The notes: generated from the sequence alone by a model not told the origin. A stretch of 64,000 bases of DNA from Argyresthia goedartella (GCA_949825045.1 OX463832.1:23740552-23804551), one strand, 5' to 3'. Counted from the stretch's first letter, positions 43,463-55,900 are shown. Numbers and translations are program-made.

Positions 43463-45763
43463 CTATTGACCAGAAAAATGTAAATATTTATTAAGAACTT
43501 GCCGTTTTGACAATTGAGGCGTAGCGTTTTTTGCCAAGTAATGCAGTCTTATATTGGTATATCTTTCCATTATAGCTTTTATCAGTAATATTAGATGATT
43601 ATCCATTGGGTTTTGTTCGAATTGGTGAAAATCTATTTCGTTGAACAGATTCATGCCAATGAATCGGGGTAGTGCTTTAGACATTAATGATTGTTTTAAA
43701 TTTTTAACCCTAACCTTTATTTTGTCTTTGGTAAGCACAGTTGATTTTATGATCACTTCCATGTTTTTGCAAATTGTTATAACGTCATGGGAAGGATATA
43801 TTAAGCCGCCTTTATCCTTGAGTTTTATAAACTAATGTGTATCGTCCGGGCCGCTTGACAGTAGCGCGCTTGTGCATACGTCGCATTTCACAGTTTTAAT
43901 CAGAGCATGAACGACGAAGCCAGCTACGTAAGTTATGGTTTGTGAGCTGTATTGTGTTAGAACATCAACCATCATTTCTACTTCTTCGTCGAATACTGCC
44001 ATTTCATGTAATATATTTATGTCGTCACACTCTTCATCTCGTAATCGGGGATCGATAGTGTGGTTGATGCGAACAGCCGATGAACATGTCAGAAGGGACA
44101 TCTTTTCGAGTGCTCGGCAGTTCCCACTGTCCACGTCTCGGAGTTCTGACTTGACCATCAATTTTTTGTATATTGATTTGAATTGTCGTGCTGTTGGGTT
44201 TGTATTACAACCCCCGTGGCTTCGGATTTGGCCAAAAAGCAGCTCAAGATGGTCCTGACTAATCTTGTAAACAGGGAAGTAGCTTAGTTTTCGTTCTTTT
44301 TCAACTAGCCGAACATACAAATCTTTGAGGCTCTTTATACAGATCAAAAATCCGACAAAACCAGTTTTCCTCGATGAGTCAATTACTGCCGTACCATCCA
44401 CAAGCTTCAATTTTTTCAGGTAATTTTCGGCTTTTTCCAGAAAATCAAAGATTTCAACCTTATTTTGTTCACAGATTGGCTTTTTGTAATGTAACTGGGC
44501 TACATGTCTGGAGTTCAATATATCAAATAGATTGTTGACTATTTTCAGAAAGTTGACTGTGCCATCGACATTTTGAAAACCTGGTAAATTTAGTTCTGAG
44601 CAAAATGTTAATGCGACTGCCACACTGGTGCTGAACAATTGGGATGCCAATCTCACTTTCATTTTCTGGTTTTTAAAGAGTATGTGGCCTCGACGCAATT
44701 TGTTAGCTAAGTGCATCTTTTCTTCTTCTTGGACATCGTTTAATTTTTTTAAATGTGCCCATTCCACTTCTTTTTGGGTTTCATCAACAAAGCTTCCTTT
44801 GGCTTCAAAAGCATTCCTCAATAACTTCAACATATGACATGGATCGGGAAAGATGAAGATCGGTTTCTTTGTAACGGGATGTTCGAAATTTGTTTTTAAG
44901 TCTTCTATGTTCAGTGAGCACCCAAGTTCTTTAGTCATTGTCATATTTGCAGGGCAGCCGTCAAAAGTAAGTGATGTTATTTCGATTCCCATTTCTTGTA
45001 ACAGTTCAAGACATTGTGTAACTAGATTCGCTCGTTGTTCTCCAGTAACACCAGCGACTAGAAAATACCCGACAGGTATCTTCCAAGGGGCATTAATTGC
45101 GGTTACTAGAAAAACTAGAGCTTCCTTTGCCTCGGGCAAAGAATCTGTATCGGCCATTTTGAAATTGCATATATCTACATATCCATGCATATACTCACCG
45201 TCCCACTCTACACGACGGCGAATGGCCATTTCATCGAGTACAACATTACACACCAGTGTATAATCTGTATTTTCAACTTTCAGCTTGATAGCTTCAAATG
45301 ACTCCTTTGTAAACCCGGGGTCGGAGTCAATCGCCTCGTACCATTTCCTTATGGTGCGAACGTGGGGAAGGCAAGATTGAAACTTTTGCCGCACATATTC
45401 GTAGGCCTTAGGCGAATAAAAATGAAGTGTACAGGCAAAAGTTCTCAATTCTGCTGAGTATTTTTCAGTGGATTTTTTGTCGACAGATTGTTTTTTCTCA
45501 CATCGTTCAATGAGATCAGCCACTCCTACACCTAAACCTTCTAATTGTGTGACTTGATCAGAATTAACTAATTTTTGATCTTTAAGATCTCTCAGAACAT
45601 CCTTCATGTTTATTTTTTTTTTGCGGTAGCGGCTGTTTTGTTTTTGAAGAGTTTTAATTTTCTTATTTTTTTGCTCGAGTACGATTTCCAATTGGTCTAT
45701 CCGATGGCGCAGCTTCCTCTTGCGTGGGGTCTCGAAAATGCTGTGATTTTCTTGGTCCTTGTC
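43463..45763 (-). CDS. THAP9-like exon 6 (coiled coil, catalytic and C-terminal domains)
   Basis: Acceptor ttacag|GACAAG; 767 codons to the stop at 43463. It contains all catalytic acidic residues listed for the whole gene. The only break is the TAG at 43834-43832, after SSGPDDTH and before LKDKGGLIYPSHDVITICKN. Confidence 0.92.
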
Positions 45764-47791
45764 CTGTAATTTGTATGTTTAATTTAGTTGCTGTTAGTCT
45801 TCTTATCACAGGAATATGAATGGGCGATAGAAGTATGATAAACAAAGAAAGGTACCTTTAAATTAAGATAAATTGGGATCAAATGTGCCTTTGCCACCCC
45901 GCATGGAAAAAGGCGTGACACTGTCTGTATGTTTACTTTTATAAAATTAAATTAAATTACAATTCAAATAATAATTCAAATACATTTCTTACATTTTCAT
46001 TACCTACTCTGTCCGTGGTCAGCAAAGACGGTTCTTCAGACTCAGCTTGTTTTGATGTCTAAAAATAAAGATGTAAATAAGTAACCCGAAGATTTTTATA
46101 AATTGTTTTAATTTGACCCGATTTACATCATTGCCGTCATCTGCTTCAGACACGCATTCATTCAAATGTGTTTTCTCTGGTTTTATGGTATCCTGAGACA
46201 AAAAGGTGCAAGCAATCAGTATTCAAATACGTATCACGCAGTTTTTCATGTTAAAATTTCAAAAAAATACACCTGATCGCTGCTATCTCCTACAGAGACG
46301 CATTCATTGATATGGTTTTTCTCTGGATCTCTGGTACCCTAATAAAATAAGATGCATTACTTAAAGTTATATGTAGTTAGTAAAGGAATTTATAATTTCA
46401 AGTAGATATTCAATTAATAATCTAGAAACAGTCTTTTTATAGTGGTATGGTGTAAGAAATATTTTAAACCTATCCATTGTATGAAATTAAATATAAATTA
46501 CTAACATGAGACATCATAACTGGTATTTTCATCATCGGCCCTGCCCATGGCCACATTCGCCTGTATTTCTTTAATTTTTGAAAACATTTCTCCTCGAAAT
46601 GAATTGAGCATATTTTACATTGTTTTTGTGGAAACCAGCGAGGCCCTCTCATTACCGCTTCGATCCATTTTTCTTTTATTTTTGGTTCACTAGGAAAACT
46701 GAAACATTGATTAGCGTAATAAAATACATAACTTTATCATTGAAGCAAATCGGAACAGTAAATATAAAAATCAAAATGGCGTCCAATATTCAAAATCTGA
46801 TATCTATATCATAATTGTATTCTAACCGGGTCCCCAGATATCGATTTTGAAGTAAATCGGACCAGTAACTACGAAGTTCGAAATGTCGGCAACTTTTTCA
46901 AAATATGACAGAATCATGATTGGACCTCAACCGGATCCCCAGATATAGATTTTGAGTCAAATCGGACTAATAACTATACAACCCCTTATCCCGACTTTTT
47001 TGCGTCGAAATTACCCGTGTATTCTCCGTTCACAGTTGTTCTGCCTCCAGAGACCCCTTTGCCTCTCTTCTTTTTTTCAACAGAATCCTTACAGCTAGAA
47101 AGAGAGGCAAAGAGGTTTATGAAGGTAGAATAACTGTGAACGGAGTTCATTCTGATTCGGACTTAGCCGAGAAATTCTCGTCGGACCTGACTGAAAGCAT
47201 CGGAATTTCCGATCAATACTTATAACACCCCATTATCCTTCGTCGGGCGAGGTTTTAAACAAACTTAAAATCTAAACTGCCTGTTTGGCAATCATTGGAA
47301 TAACTAACAATAAGCTTACGTATTATGAGTAATAAAATAACTATATTATTACATTAACTATATTAGTAATTGCGGAATGATAAAATCTATCGATTCAAAA
47401 ACATAATTCTCCTATCAGTATCCCCATCACTATATGTCGTCTCTGTTTGCGTGTGACAGTTCGCCTCCGTATCACGATGCATCTTTGCTTTCGTACTTAG
47501 ATAAGTGTGAAATATTCATTGCGTGTTAGCTTGGCAATACGAAGTGAAATTAAGATACAAAACAAGCAATGTAGCAACAAACTTAGCTAGAACAACATGA
47601 CATTGTCACTTTAATGTCAATTCGTGACGAATTTTCCGCGAATGATTTATTTTCGTAATAATGTTTATTTCTTGTGTTTTAAGAAGAAATAATAGTTAGA
47701 ATGAGACTTACAAGTGATATGTGACACCGGCGTTCTTGGAGTTCACAATCTCGCTTCTATTTTTGCACGTGAGTATTGCACAGGTCGGCAT
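43463..47791 (-). CDS. P-element / THAP9-type transposase, six exons, one in-frame TAG
   Basis: Exons on the minus strand: 47791-47712, 46698-46506, 46338-46273, 46192-46127, 46058-46008, 45763-43463; all junctions are GT-AG and in phase, 918 codons with the stop (human THAP9 is 903 aa). An N-terminal THAP zinc finger spans exons 1-2 (MPTCAILTCKNR; EKWIEAV; CSIHF). Two short paralogous exons and a linker follow, then a basic coiled coil (TPRKRKLRHRIDQLEIVLEQ). Catalytic RNase H-like residues: LDEMAIRR, FDGCPANMTMTKELG, FPDPCHMLKLLRN, and DHLELLFGQIRSHGGCNTNP. The C-terminal domain has YVAGFVVHALI and CDVC. A TAG at 43834-43832 (codon 796) splits the C-terminal domain but the frame continues to 43463. 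No terminal repeats were found, so it may be a stranded copy or a host-captured gene. Confidence 0.9.
46008..46058 (-). CDS. THAP9-like exon 5
   Basis: Seventeen codons, TSKQAESEEPSLLTTDR, between ttttag|ACA and AGA|gtaggt. Phase 0 at both ends; the weakest of the six exons. Confidence 0.65.
46127..46192 (-). CDS. THAP9-like exon 4 (duplicated 66-nt exon, copy b)
   Basis: Exactly 22 codons between ctcag|GAT and GAT|gtaaat: DTIKPEKTHLNECVSEADDG plus ND. Eleven of 22 residues match exon 3. Confidence 0.78.
46273..46338 (-). CDS. THAP9-like exon 3 (duplicated 66-nt exon, copy a)
   Basis: Exactly 22 codons between attag|GGT and CAG|gtgtat: GTRDPEKNHINECVSVGDSS plus DQ. Paralogous to exon 4. Confidence 0.78.
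46506..46698 (-). CDS. THAP9-like exon 2 (second half of THAP finger)
   Basis: Acceptor tttcag|TTTTCC gives F|FPSEPKIKEKWIEAVMRG, then CKICSIHFEEKCF, supplying the CxxH pair. It ends KIPVMMSH before gttagt. Confidence 0.85.
46740..46985. repeat. Diverged direct repeat of about 110 bp, in THAP9-like intron 1
   Basis: Two to three units sharing aaatcgga(c/a)cagtaa, ccccagatat(c/a)gattttga and aacc(g)gg(g/a)tcc. Divergence is considerable. Confidence 0.6.
47030..47155. mobile_element. Palindromic MITE core related to family A
   Basis: ctccgttcacagttgttctg and cctttgcctctctt are matched inversely by aagagaggcaaaga and agaataactgtgaacggag. The same core is seen at 18000-18100. Confidence 0.75.
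47712..47791 (-). CDS. THAP9-like exon 1 (first half of THAP finger)
   Basis: ATG at 47791-47789; MPTCAILTCKNRSEIV with the Cx4C pair of the THAP finger, through AGVTYH to the donor CTT|gtaagt. Confidence 0.82.
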
Positions 47792-47904
47792 TTTAGAAAA
47801 ACAACGGAGATGAATTCATCACTGCGGTCGCCCGGTGACTACCGAGAATTTTTAATATCGAACCTGTCGGAGCTACATTTGTTCGCACATGCCACGCCCC
47901 TCAA

Positions 47905-49440
47905 CCTATCTCTCGATATCTGTGCTCCTACCTCTATATTGGAGAAAGGTATCAGTTCCCGTCTGACTGGATTCCTCGGTAGCACCTCCGCTCTCACAGA
48001 CCGGCAGTACGCGTACCGCGAGGGCGGCTCCACCACCCAGCTGGCACGAGAGGTAGTGCGTCGAGTGCTCGACAACAGGCCGTCGCCATGCTCTTCTGTG
48101 ACCTCTCAAAGGCTTTCGATGTCGCAGATCATGATGTCCTACATATAAAGCTTCAGCACCATGGTATCACTGGACCAACCCTGTCGCTACTTACGAGTTT
48201 CATGCAATAAAAAACGCAGTTCGTAGTTGATGCAGCAGGTGCCGCTAAGTCAGATGGACTCTCGGCAGACATGGGCGTACCACAGAGCTCTTCATTATCT
48301 AGCATTGCATTTTTCCCTACTGCTAAGATCTGCCAAGTGCGCTCAGAGAGGAGGAGATTTTCCTGTTTGCCGCTGACGTAGCTGTAGTAGTGACTGCTCC
48401 AACGCTGGCATTATAAGAGACTAAGCTAAAAGCAATCGCCTACCGCATGTGCCTTTCGTTTTGCCATAACGGTCTGCTACTGAATACGACAAAGACACAA
48501 TACGTTCAGTTTGATCTCGGCGTCGTCAGTCGTCGTTGATGGAGTCCGGATTGAGCAAGTTCACACAGCACCGTTTTTGGGCTTTCAGCTGGATCAAGCC
48601 TTCACCTGGGACGCACACCTTTATAAGATATGCAGCAGACTGGCGAGCGCATGCTTCGCCTTAAGTCGGCTATCATCAACACTCCCTGCAAAGTCGATGC
48701 GGACGTGCTTCTTCGCGTCGATGCACTCGCTGTTGCAGTCCGGCGTGAAGTTATGGGGACGCGCAGCCGTGTGGCGCCTCGTATTTGTCCTGCAGAAGCG
48801 CGCCGTGCGGTTTCTGGCGCGATTACTGACTGACGAGTCCGCCAGACTGCATTTTAAACAACTCTATATTCTCACACTGCCTAGCCTGCTCATTTTCCAA
48901 GTGGCCACATAAGTGCGAGAGAATACCTAAACAAACGTCTTGGCGAAACGCGCAACTCCAGAAAATTATTGCGCATAAGGTGTCTAGAACGGAAAAAAAC
49001 ATCCACGTTATGGGTATAATAAGCTAACTGGGGCTATCAGTGGTATAAAATAAGCTAACTGGGGCTATCAGTGGTATAAAATAAGCTAACTGGGGCTATC
49101 AGTGGTATAAAATAAGCTAACTGGGGCTATCAGTGGTATATAATAAGCTAACTGGGGCTATCAGTGGTATAAAATAAGCTAACTGGGGCTATCAGTGGTA
49201 TAAAATAAGCTAACTGGGGCTATCAGTGATATAAAATAAGCTAACTGGGGCTATCAGTGGTATATAATAAGCTAACTGGGGCTATCAGTGGTATAAAATA
49301 AGCTAACTGGGGCTATCAGTGGTATAAAATAAGCTAACTGGGAAGCCCCAGTGTGTCAAATTCTAAATGTAGATTAAGATCATGGCTTACCGAGAAGTCC
49401 CTATACAGCTATGATGAGATTTTAGCGTTAAGTCACTAAC
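47905..49440 (+). pseudogene. Non-LTR reverse transcriptase fragment, decayed
   Basis: RT motifs in shifting frames: LEKGISSRLTGFL, LTDRQYAYREGGSTTQLARE, then LFCDLSKAFDVADHDVLHIK one frame over. From 48511 come VDGVRIEQVHTAPFLGFQLD and LWGRAAVWRLVFVLQKRAVR. The last residues (LRSWLTEKSLYSYDEILAL) lie beyond the 31-bp array at 49350-49437. Many frameshifts and no YADD block; no endonuclease. Only about 20-100 bp separate it from the THAP9-like start codon. Confidence 0.82.
49020..49341. repeat. 31-bp minisatellite, about 10.4 units, inside an RT fragment
   Basis: Units of taagctaactggggctatca plus gtggtataaaa, nearly identical (a few ata/aaa and gtgg/gtga changes). The array interrupts the C-terminal coding region of the reverse transcriptase. 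Confidence 0.97.
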
Positions 49441-49654
49441 AATGTGAAATCATTAATATTCAATATTTTTGTTTACAACATGAATTTTTTTTTGATTGTA
49501 ATTCTTTATTTTGTGATATACTCATTCATTTATTTAAAGTCTATTTTATTATTCATTTACTGTGTGTAAATTATTAATGTGGTATATATACGTATTGACT
49601 AATAAAACAATCAAATCTGACTTGTAATGAATATTATGAACAAATAATAATAAT

Positions 49655-49740
49655 GATGCCTTGGACACTATTTACACACATTGTTCTAGCCCCAAACTAG
49701 GATTCCTTGTATCTTGGGTACTAGACAATGATACATATAG
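49655..49740 (-). mobile_element. SINE 3'-end fragment
   Basis: Inverse of 38128-38215 (ttctagccccaaactaggat, cttgggtactagacaatg). Confidence 0.7.
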
Positions 49741-49842
49741 TTATACTCTTTATTCTTTATTGCATAATTAATTCGACAAAAGAGGACCCCTCAAAACATA
49801 AGAAAATTTTAACAAAATAAGCAGGGGTTTTCTGGCAATCAA

Positions 49843-52701
49843 ATGAAAAATACTAGGACAAAGGGTAAGCCCCACTTAAATATTTCCCATCAAAACATGC
49901 AGGGGCTACCTGGCAAAGAACTTGTATTAGAATTATTTCTTAATCATTCAGACACCGATGTTATTTGTATTACAGAACACTGGTTAAAGGAAAATATGAT
50001 GTCTTTTAACATAAATAATTACAAAATTGTCAGTTGTTACAATAGAAAGAGTGCTGATAGAGGTGGTTCTTTAATCTTAGTAAAAAATAATATTAAGGTG
50101 AAACAACGGAAAGATATTCTTGTACTTACTGTAGAAAGACAAATAGAGGTATCCTGTGTTGAGTTGGATAGCCATATTATTGTTTGTGTCTACAGACCTC
50201 CGAGAGATGAAAACGGCCATGGCAATTTTGAAATGTTCGAGAAAATTATGGAGGATGCCCTCATTATACTTTGTAATAACAGAAAAAAGTTAATTATTTG
50301 TGGCGATTTTAATGTAGATTTGCTTGTAGATACAACATTGAAACAACGATTAATAACTCTGTTCAAATCATTTAATTTATGTCATATATTTCTAGAGCCG
50401 ACTAGAATTACACTTACCAGCCAAACTTGCTTAGATAACGTATTTTGTGACTGTGCATTCACAAGTAAGAAATGTAATTAACTGCTTACCCTCCGATCAC
50501 AGTGGTCAAACAGTTTCATTCCCAATTGCCAGTAAAAATAGGACTGATCCATCATTTTATAGGCCTATTACATCCCATAGACTAGAGACGTATATAAAAA
50601 AGTTAGATATAAATTTGCCAGTACCGGATTTTGATGAACAGAACCCAAACAAAATCTACTCAGACTTCTTCAGCATTATTCAGACAGAATTCAATAAAGT
50701 TTTTAAATTAAAGAAAGTCAGTGACTACAACGGTAAATCTAAATTTAATGACTGGGCAACGTTTGGAATTCGTAAAAGTAGAGTTATCTTTTATGACCTT
50801 TATGAACAAAAAACCTATAACTTTGATCGAAAATTTCATGACTACGTTAAAAAATATTCCAAAACTTGGTTGTTGGTCAAGTTGGTTTGTAGAACTGCAA
50901 AAACTTTACACATTAATAGAAAAATTCAAAATTCAAATAATAGAATGAAAACAGTTTGGCAAATAATAAACCGCGAAACTGGCAAAGTTATACCAAGGGA
51001 CAATGATTTCTGCCTAAAGATAGGTGATGATGTTGTTAAATCCAGCGCTGATGTTGCTCGAGCTTTTGAAACATTCTTCACCAATGTACCCTTACTCACA
51101 ACAGACCGTCTAAATTCATCTCCATATGAAGCAGAGACTTTATTAAAAAATAACACTAGCGCCAGTAATGTATATTTAAAATTTCATCATGTATATCCCC
51201 AGGACATTGAAAAAAAACGGAAGACCTGTGGGGTATATCAGTCAAAGTCATTGGTTCAGTAATTCTAGTTATAGCCCCACACTTAGCTTATATATTCAAT
51301 AAATGTGTTGACGATGGGGCTTTCCCAGACCTCATGAAACACAGTAAACTGATACCTCTGTTCAAGTCGGGAGATAAGGGTGATCCTTCAAATTTCAGAC
51401 CAATATCTGTTCTTCCAACACTAAGTAAAATATTTGAAAAGATTATACTCAATCAAATGCTCTCACACTTCAACCGTACAAAACAACTCCATGCCAAACA
51501 ATACGGTTTCACTAGGGGTAAATCGACTACGGATGCAGGTATTACCCTTATATCTCATATTTATTCTGCATGGGAGGCCGCACAGGATGCTATCGGAGTT
51601 TTTTGCGACCTGTCGAAGTCGTTTGATTGTGTTGATCATAATACGCTATTAATTAAATTAAATTACGGAGTTAGAAATAAAGCGTTGGATCTACTAAGAT
51701 CATACCTAAGCAATAGAATTCAAAAGGCAGAAGTTAACGGCGTAAAATCTGATGAATCGGGTGTTAAAATGGGCGTTCCACAAGGTTCCATATTAGGCCC
51801 TTTCTTATTCCTGGTATATATTAATGATCTGCCTTTCATGGTGGAGAAATTAACTGACCTAGTGTTGTTTGCTGATGATACTTCACTGGTCTTCAAAATT
51901 GAAAGAAAAAAAGGAGAATTTGATGATGTTAATGGTGTATTGTCTTTAACCTTGAATTGGTTCACAGTTAATAATTTATTGTTAAACGCTGGTAAAACCA
52001 AGTGTATCAAATTCTCACTTCCAAATGTCAGGCAAGTTGAGACCAGTTTAGTGTTAGACAACAGCACGTTAGAATTAGTAAATGATACGAAGTTTCTTGG
52101 AATAACCATTGATAGCAAATTGCAGTGGGGACCCCACATAGATAAATTGGCTGGTAAATTAAGTTCTGCGGCTTATGCTGTTAGGAACATCAGACAAAGC
52201 ACGGATGTGGCTACATCTAGGCTAGTATATTTTAGTTTCTTTCATAGTGTGATGTCCTATGGTATCTTGTTGTGGGGGAAAGCAGCGGATATTCAAACTA
52301 TTTTTATTTTACAGAAAAGAGCTATTCGAGCAATTTATAATTTAAAACGAACAGACTCCTTAAGAGAGCTTTTTAAAGAAATTGACATACTAACAGTAGC
52401 TAGTCAATTTATTTTCGAAAATACAATGTATGTACGCAAGAACCTTACAACATTTTCCAAACTTAGCGATAAATGTAATGTTTACCTAAGAAATAATCAC
52501 AGACTATGTGCGCCCCGTTTTAGACTCGCGAAGGTTAGCAATTCTTTCAAGGGTCAGTGCATTCTCTACTACAATAAGATACCTCTGGAGATTTTGAAAT
52601 TGCCATTTGAGCAATTTAAAAAGCATGTTAAAGCGACTTTGTCGAAAAAGGGATATTACAATGTTCAAGATTACTTAAATGACAGGACTGTATGGGGTTA
52701 A
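49843..52701 (+). pseudogene. CR1-like ORF2, copy 3 (two frame breaks)
   Basis: Starts with an ATG (MKNTRTKGKPHLNISHQNMQ). Endonuclease: CITEHWLK, RGGSLILV, CVYRPP, CGDFNVDL; after a frameshift at about 50460, CLPSDHSGQ. Around 51210 a deletion in an A-run removes several residues and shifts the frame again. The RT then runs 51334-52701: FGFT-like YGFTRGKSTTDA, FCDLSKSFDCVDHN, GVPQGSILGPFLFLVYINDL, LFADDTSLVF, FLGITIDSK, ending NVQDYLNDRTVWG. The RT half alone is intact. Confidence 0.9.
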
Positions 52702-52957
52702 TCTGGCTCAACACAGACCTTGCTGTTAATAATTTTGTAATTATTTATTCCAGCTTATTAAATAAAAATAAATCTTAATTGTATTAGTTAAGCACAACCT
52801 ATTTTTAAAAGACATCTAAAAATAAATCTGTGGGAGTTTCTACGCCCTTCTTCTCCCACAGTGGTCCAATGTAGAGAAGAGGCAAAAAATGACGTTTGCT
52901 AAGAATATGTAAATATCTACAGTAATAAAGTACTTTTGAGTTTGAGTTTGAGTTTGA
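49843..52957 (+). mobile_element. CR1-like non-LTR retrotransposon, copy 3 (diverged subfamily)
   Basis: Same protein family as copies 1 and 2 but clearly diverged. It begins at the ORF2 start, so it is 5'-truncated and lacks ORF1. The 3' UTR ends in a (TTTGAG)n tail at about 52933-52957. ORF2 is split by one frameshift and one short deletion. Confidence 0.88.
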
Positions 52958-52959
52958 GA

Positions 52960-55900
52960 GTTTCATAGATAATATAAAGTTACAGACAATTAAAAGTAAT
53001 GTAATAAGCAAAGGCGAGCTTATCTCTAAAAAGAGATTTCTTCCAGCAAACCTAGGCAGGACAGGAGAGTTAATTATACAGGAAAATCCTAGTTCGCAAT
53101 AACACTATACATACGGACGCAAATTACTTTCAAAATATATATAAACTATACCAAATATAAAATAAAAAAATATATATATACTTCCACTACATAAAATACA
53201 ATGTATAGCATGAACATACATAAACTATAATAAATCATACATATACCTACATAAATATGGTACCATTTACGGAAGAGAAAGGAAATGCACTTTCAATCTT
53301 TTCTTAAAAGTGAAAATTGAGGGACTTTCATTAATAGCGCAGGGAAGTGCGTTTCACAGTCGGATTGCCCTTAACCTAAACGAGTGTTCGTAAGCGGCAG
53401 TGTTATGCCGAGGAGTTGAAAGGAGAAACACCATGTGGGATCTCGGATTGCTATCCCTGGGGAAAAGAAAGTCAAAACGTTGGGGTAGATATGTGGGGTA
53501 TCGGGGATTTCGCAAAATATTGAACAGATAGGAGAGAATGTGCATGTCACGGCGAAGACGGATCGGAAGCCACTCCAGCTCCTTGCGATACTGGGAGACA
53601 TGGTCATACTTGCGCAACCCGTAGATAAACCGAATCCCGAGATTTTGAAGTCGTTCGAGTTTGTTCAGTTGTTCTTCGTTCGCGCTGACCCAAAAAACAT
53701 CCGCATAGTCTATTAAAGGTAGTAGAAGGGACTGAGCAAGAGTGATTTTAGTCTGCCGTGGCAGGAAGTACTGCAATCTTCGGAGGGAGTGAAATGACGC
53801 AGACTCGTCTGCTGACCTCACAAACATGGGGCGACCAAGACAGCAAGTTGTCAAATATAACCCCAAGATTCTTAGCTTTCTCACTGAAATTAATTATGGT
53901 ACCATCATACAATACAGGATCGACGGGCGAATTCTGTAGCAAGTTAAGCGAATGCCGTGTACCCATAATCATGGCTTGAGATTTTCCCGGGTTGACTTGC
54001 AGCCCATATGAAATAGCCCATTTCCTGATGTTGTCGAGGTCAGCATTCAACGCCTCTACAGTCAGTTTCACATCACACGGAGAGAAGTGCCGATATATTT
54101 GGAGGTCATCTGCGTAGAGATGATAAGAAGAACTAAGAACGTCAGATATGGAGTTTATGAATACTGAGAAGAGGAGAGGAGAAAGGATACCACCCTGCGG
54201 GACACCCGTGGAGAGCTCACACCAGTCCGTGGAGATCTCCTCAGACTTAATGCGCTGCTGGCGGTCTCTCAGGTAGGAGTCAAACCAGCGAGCCGAGTGC
54301 GAGGAGACTTTAAGCGACTTTATAATTTCAACCAGGATATCGAAATCGACGCAGTTGAAGTCGCTACTGAAATCAAGCAGTGTAAGGACCGTAAGCTGCT
54401 TCTGATCCATAGCCGATTGAATATCGTCAGTGACTTTAAGCAGAGCCGTGGTAGTGCTGTGACCCGGCCTGGAACCTGATTGATGGGGATTTAATAAGTT
54501 ATTTGAGGAAAGGTAGGAGGAGAGCTGGATGTGAACAATTGATTCCAGGACTTTGGAGAGGATAGGCAGAATAGATACGGGACGGAATTCTTTAAAGGCG
54601 ACGGGATTGGACGTTTTAGGTAGGGGAAGCACAAGTGCCTGTTTCCACTGAGCGGGGAAGCAAGATTGTTCAAGCGACACATTCATTATGTGCGTGATGA
54701 TAGGTAATAGCTCATCGATGATGGTGGTTATCATCTGATAACAGATCTTGTCCTCACCTATGGCCTTTGAAGAGATCGCTAATATTGCCCTCCTTACTGC
54801 GCCGATTCCGACATGGTTAAAGTTGAAGGGTGAACTGTGGGCTGTGGTCATGGACCGTAGGTTACGAAGGGTGGCTTCCTTAACGAGGGGGTCCATCACG
54901 ACAGGGGGGATGGCAAAGAAATAGTTGAGACCGTTAAGGTCGACATTTCCAGCAGCCAAGTCCTGGGACTTACCTACACCAAGAGTCTTCAGGAATTTCC
55001 AAACCTGTGCTGGAGTATAGCTCTCAATACACTCGTAGATGTGATGACGTTTGGCATTACGACACAGACGAGTGCAAAGATTACGGAGGCGTTTGAAAAT
55101 TAAAATGTTCTCGTAAGTCGGATCCAACTTATATCTCCTCTTGGCACGGTTTCTCTTGGCCATCAGACCCTTGATGGTGTCAGTAAGCCACGGCGCAGGT
55201 AGGTGCTTAACCTTATCCCTCTTGACCGGAGCGTGCTTATCAAACAAGCTCAGGACAATAGAGTTAAAGTTCCGGACTTTGTCTTCAACGGCCTCTCTAT
55301 CAACGACAGGGGACCAGTCAACAGAGGCGGCATCTGATTTAAGGGAGTTAAGATCCATGCCCTTGAAGCTACGTATGTCAAGGAATTTAACTGCGCGCTT
55401 GGGAGGCCTTAACTTGAATGAAAGGTAAATCAAATCATGATAGGAGAAGGGGGCATTAAGTTGGCCATGCACAGTAACCTTGGATATGTTGGAAGTAATC
55501 ATCAGATCAAAAAGAGAAGGGGTGCAGTGTGGTTGAAAGTGGGTGGCACCCAGGGGAAGGATGTGTAAGTTTAAAGAACTAACAAGAGATTTCAGCTTTG
55601 CTGAGCGACCGTTATTTTTGAGAAGGCAAGTGTTAAAGTCTCCGAGAATTAGGGTGTCGCTATAAAGAGGAGTCAGGTCATTGAGGAGGGTTTCAAATGC
55701 GCTAAAATAGTCAATGCGAAGAGAGGGGCTATAATAGACACCCAGGAGGACTTTATTGTGACGCAAGCAAATCTCCAAGAACAGGTGTTCAGCGGTACCA
55801 CAGTAAAGGCTTGGCGACTGGCTGATGACTTTGCATGGAATGTCGGCACGTAGGTATATGGCTACACCGCCATCAGCCTTGCCCGTCCTATCGTTCCGAT

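Noticed and set aside
47714..48148. A + strand host gene beginning opposite THAP9-like exon 1
   Set aside because: Its first part is antisense to the THAP exon and the rest is a reverse transcriptase fragment.
49020..49341. Second CRISPR-like array
   Set aside because: 31-bp units abut each other without spacers and lie in a decayed LINE.
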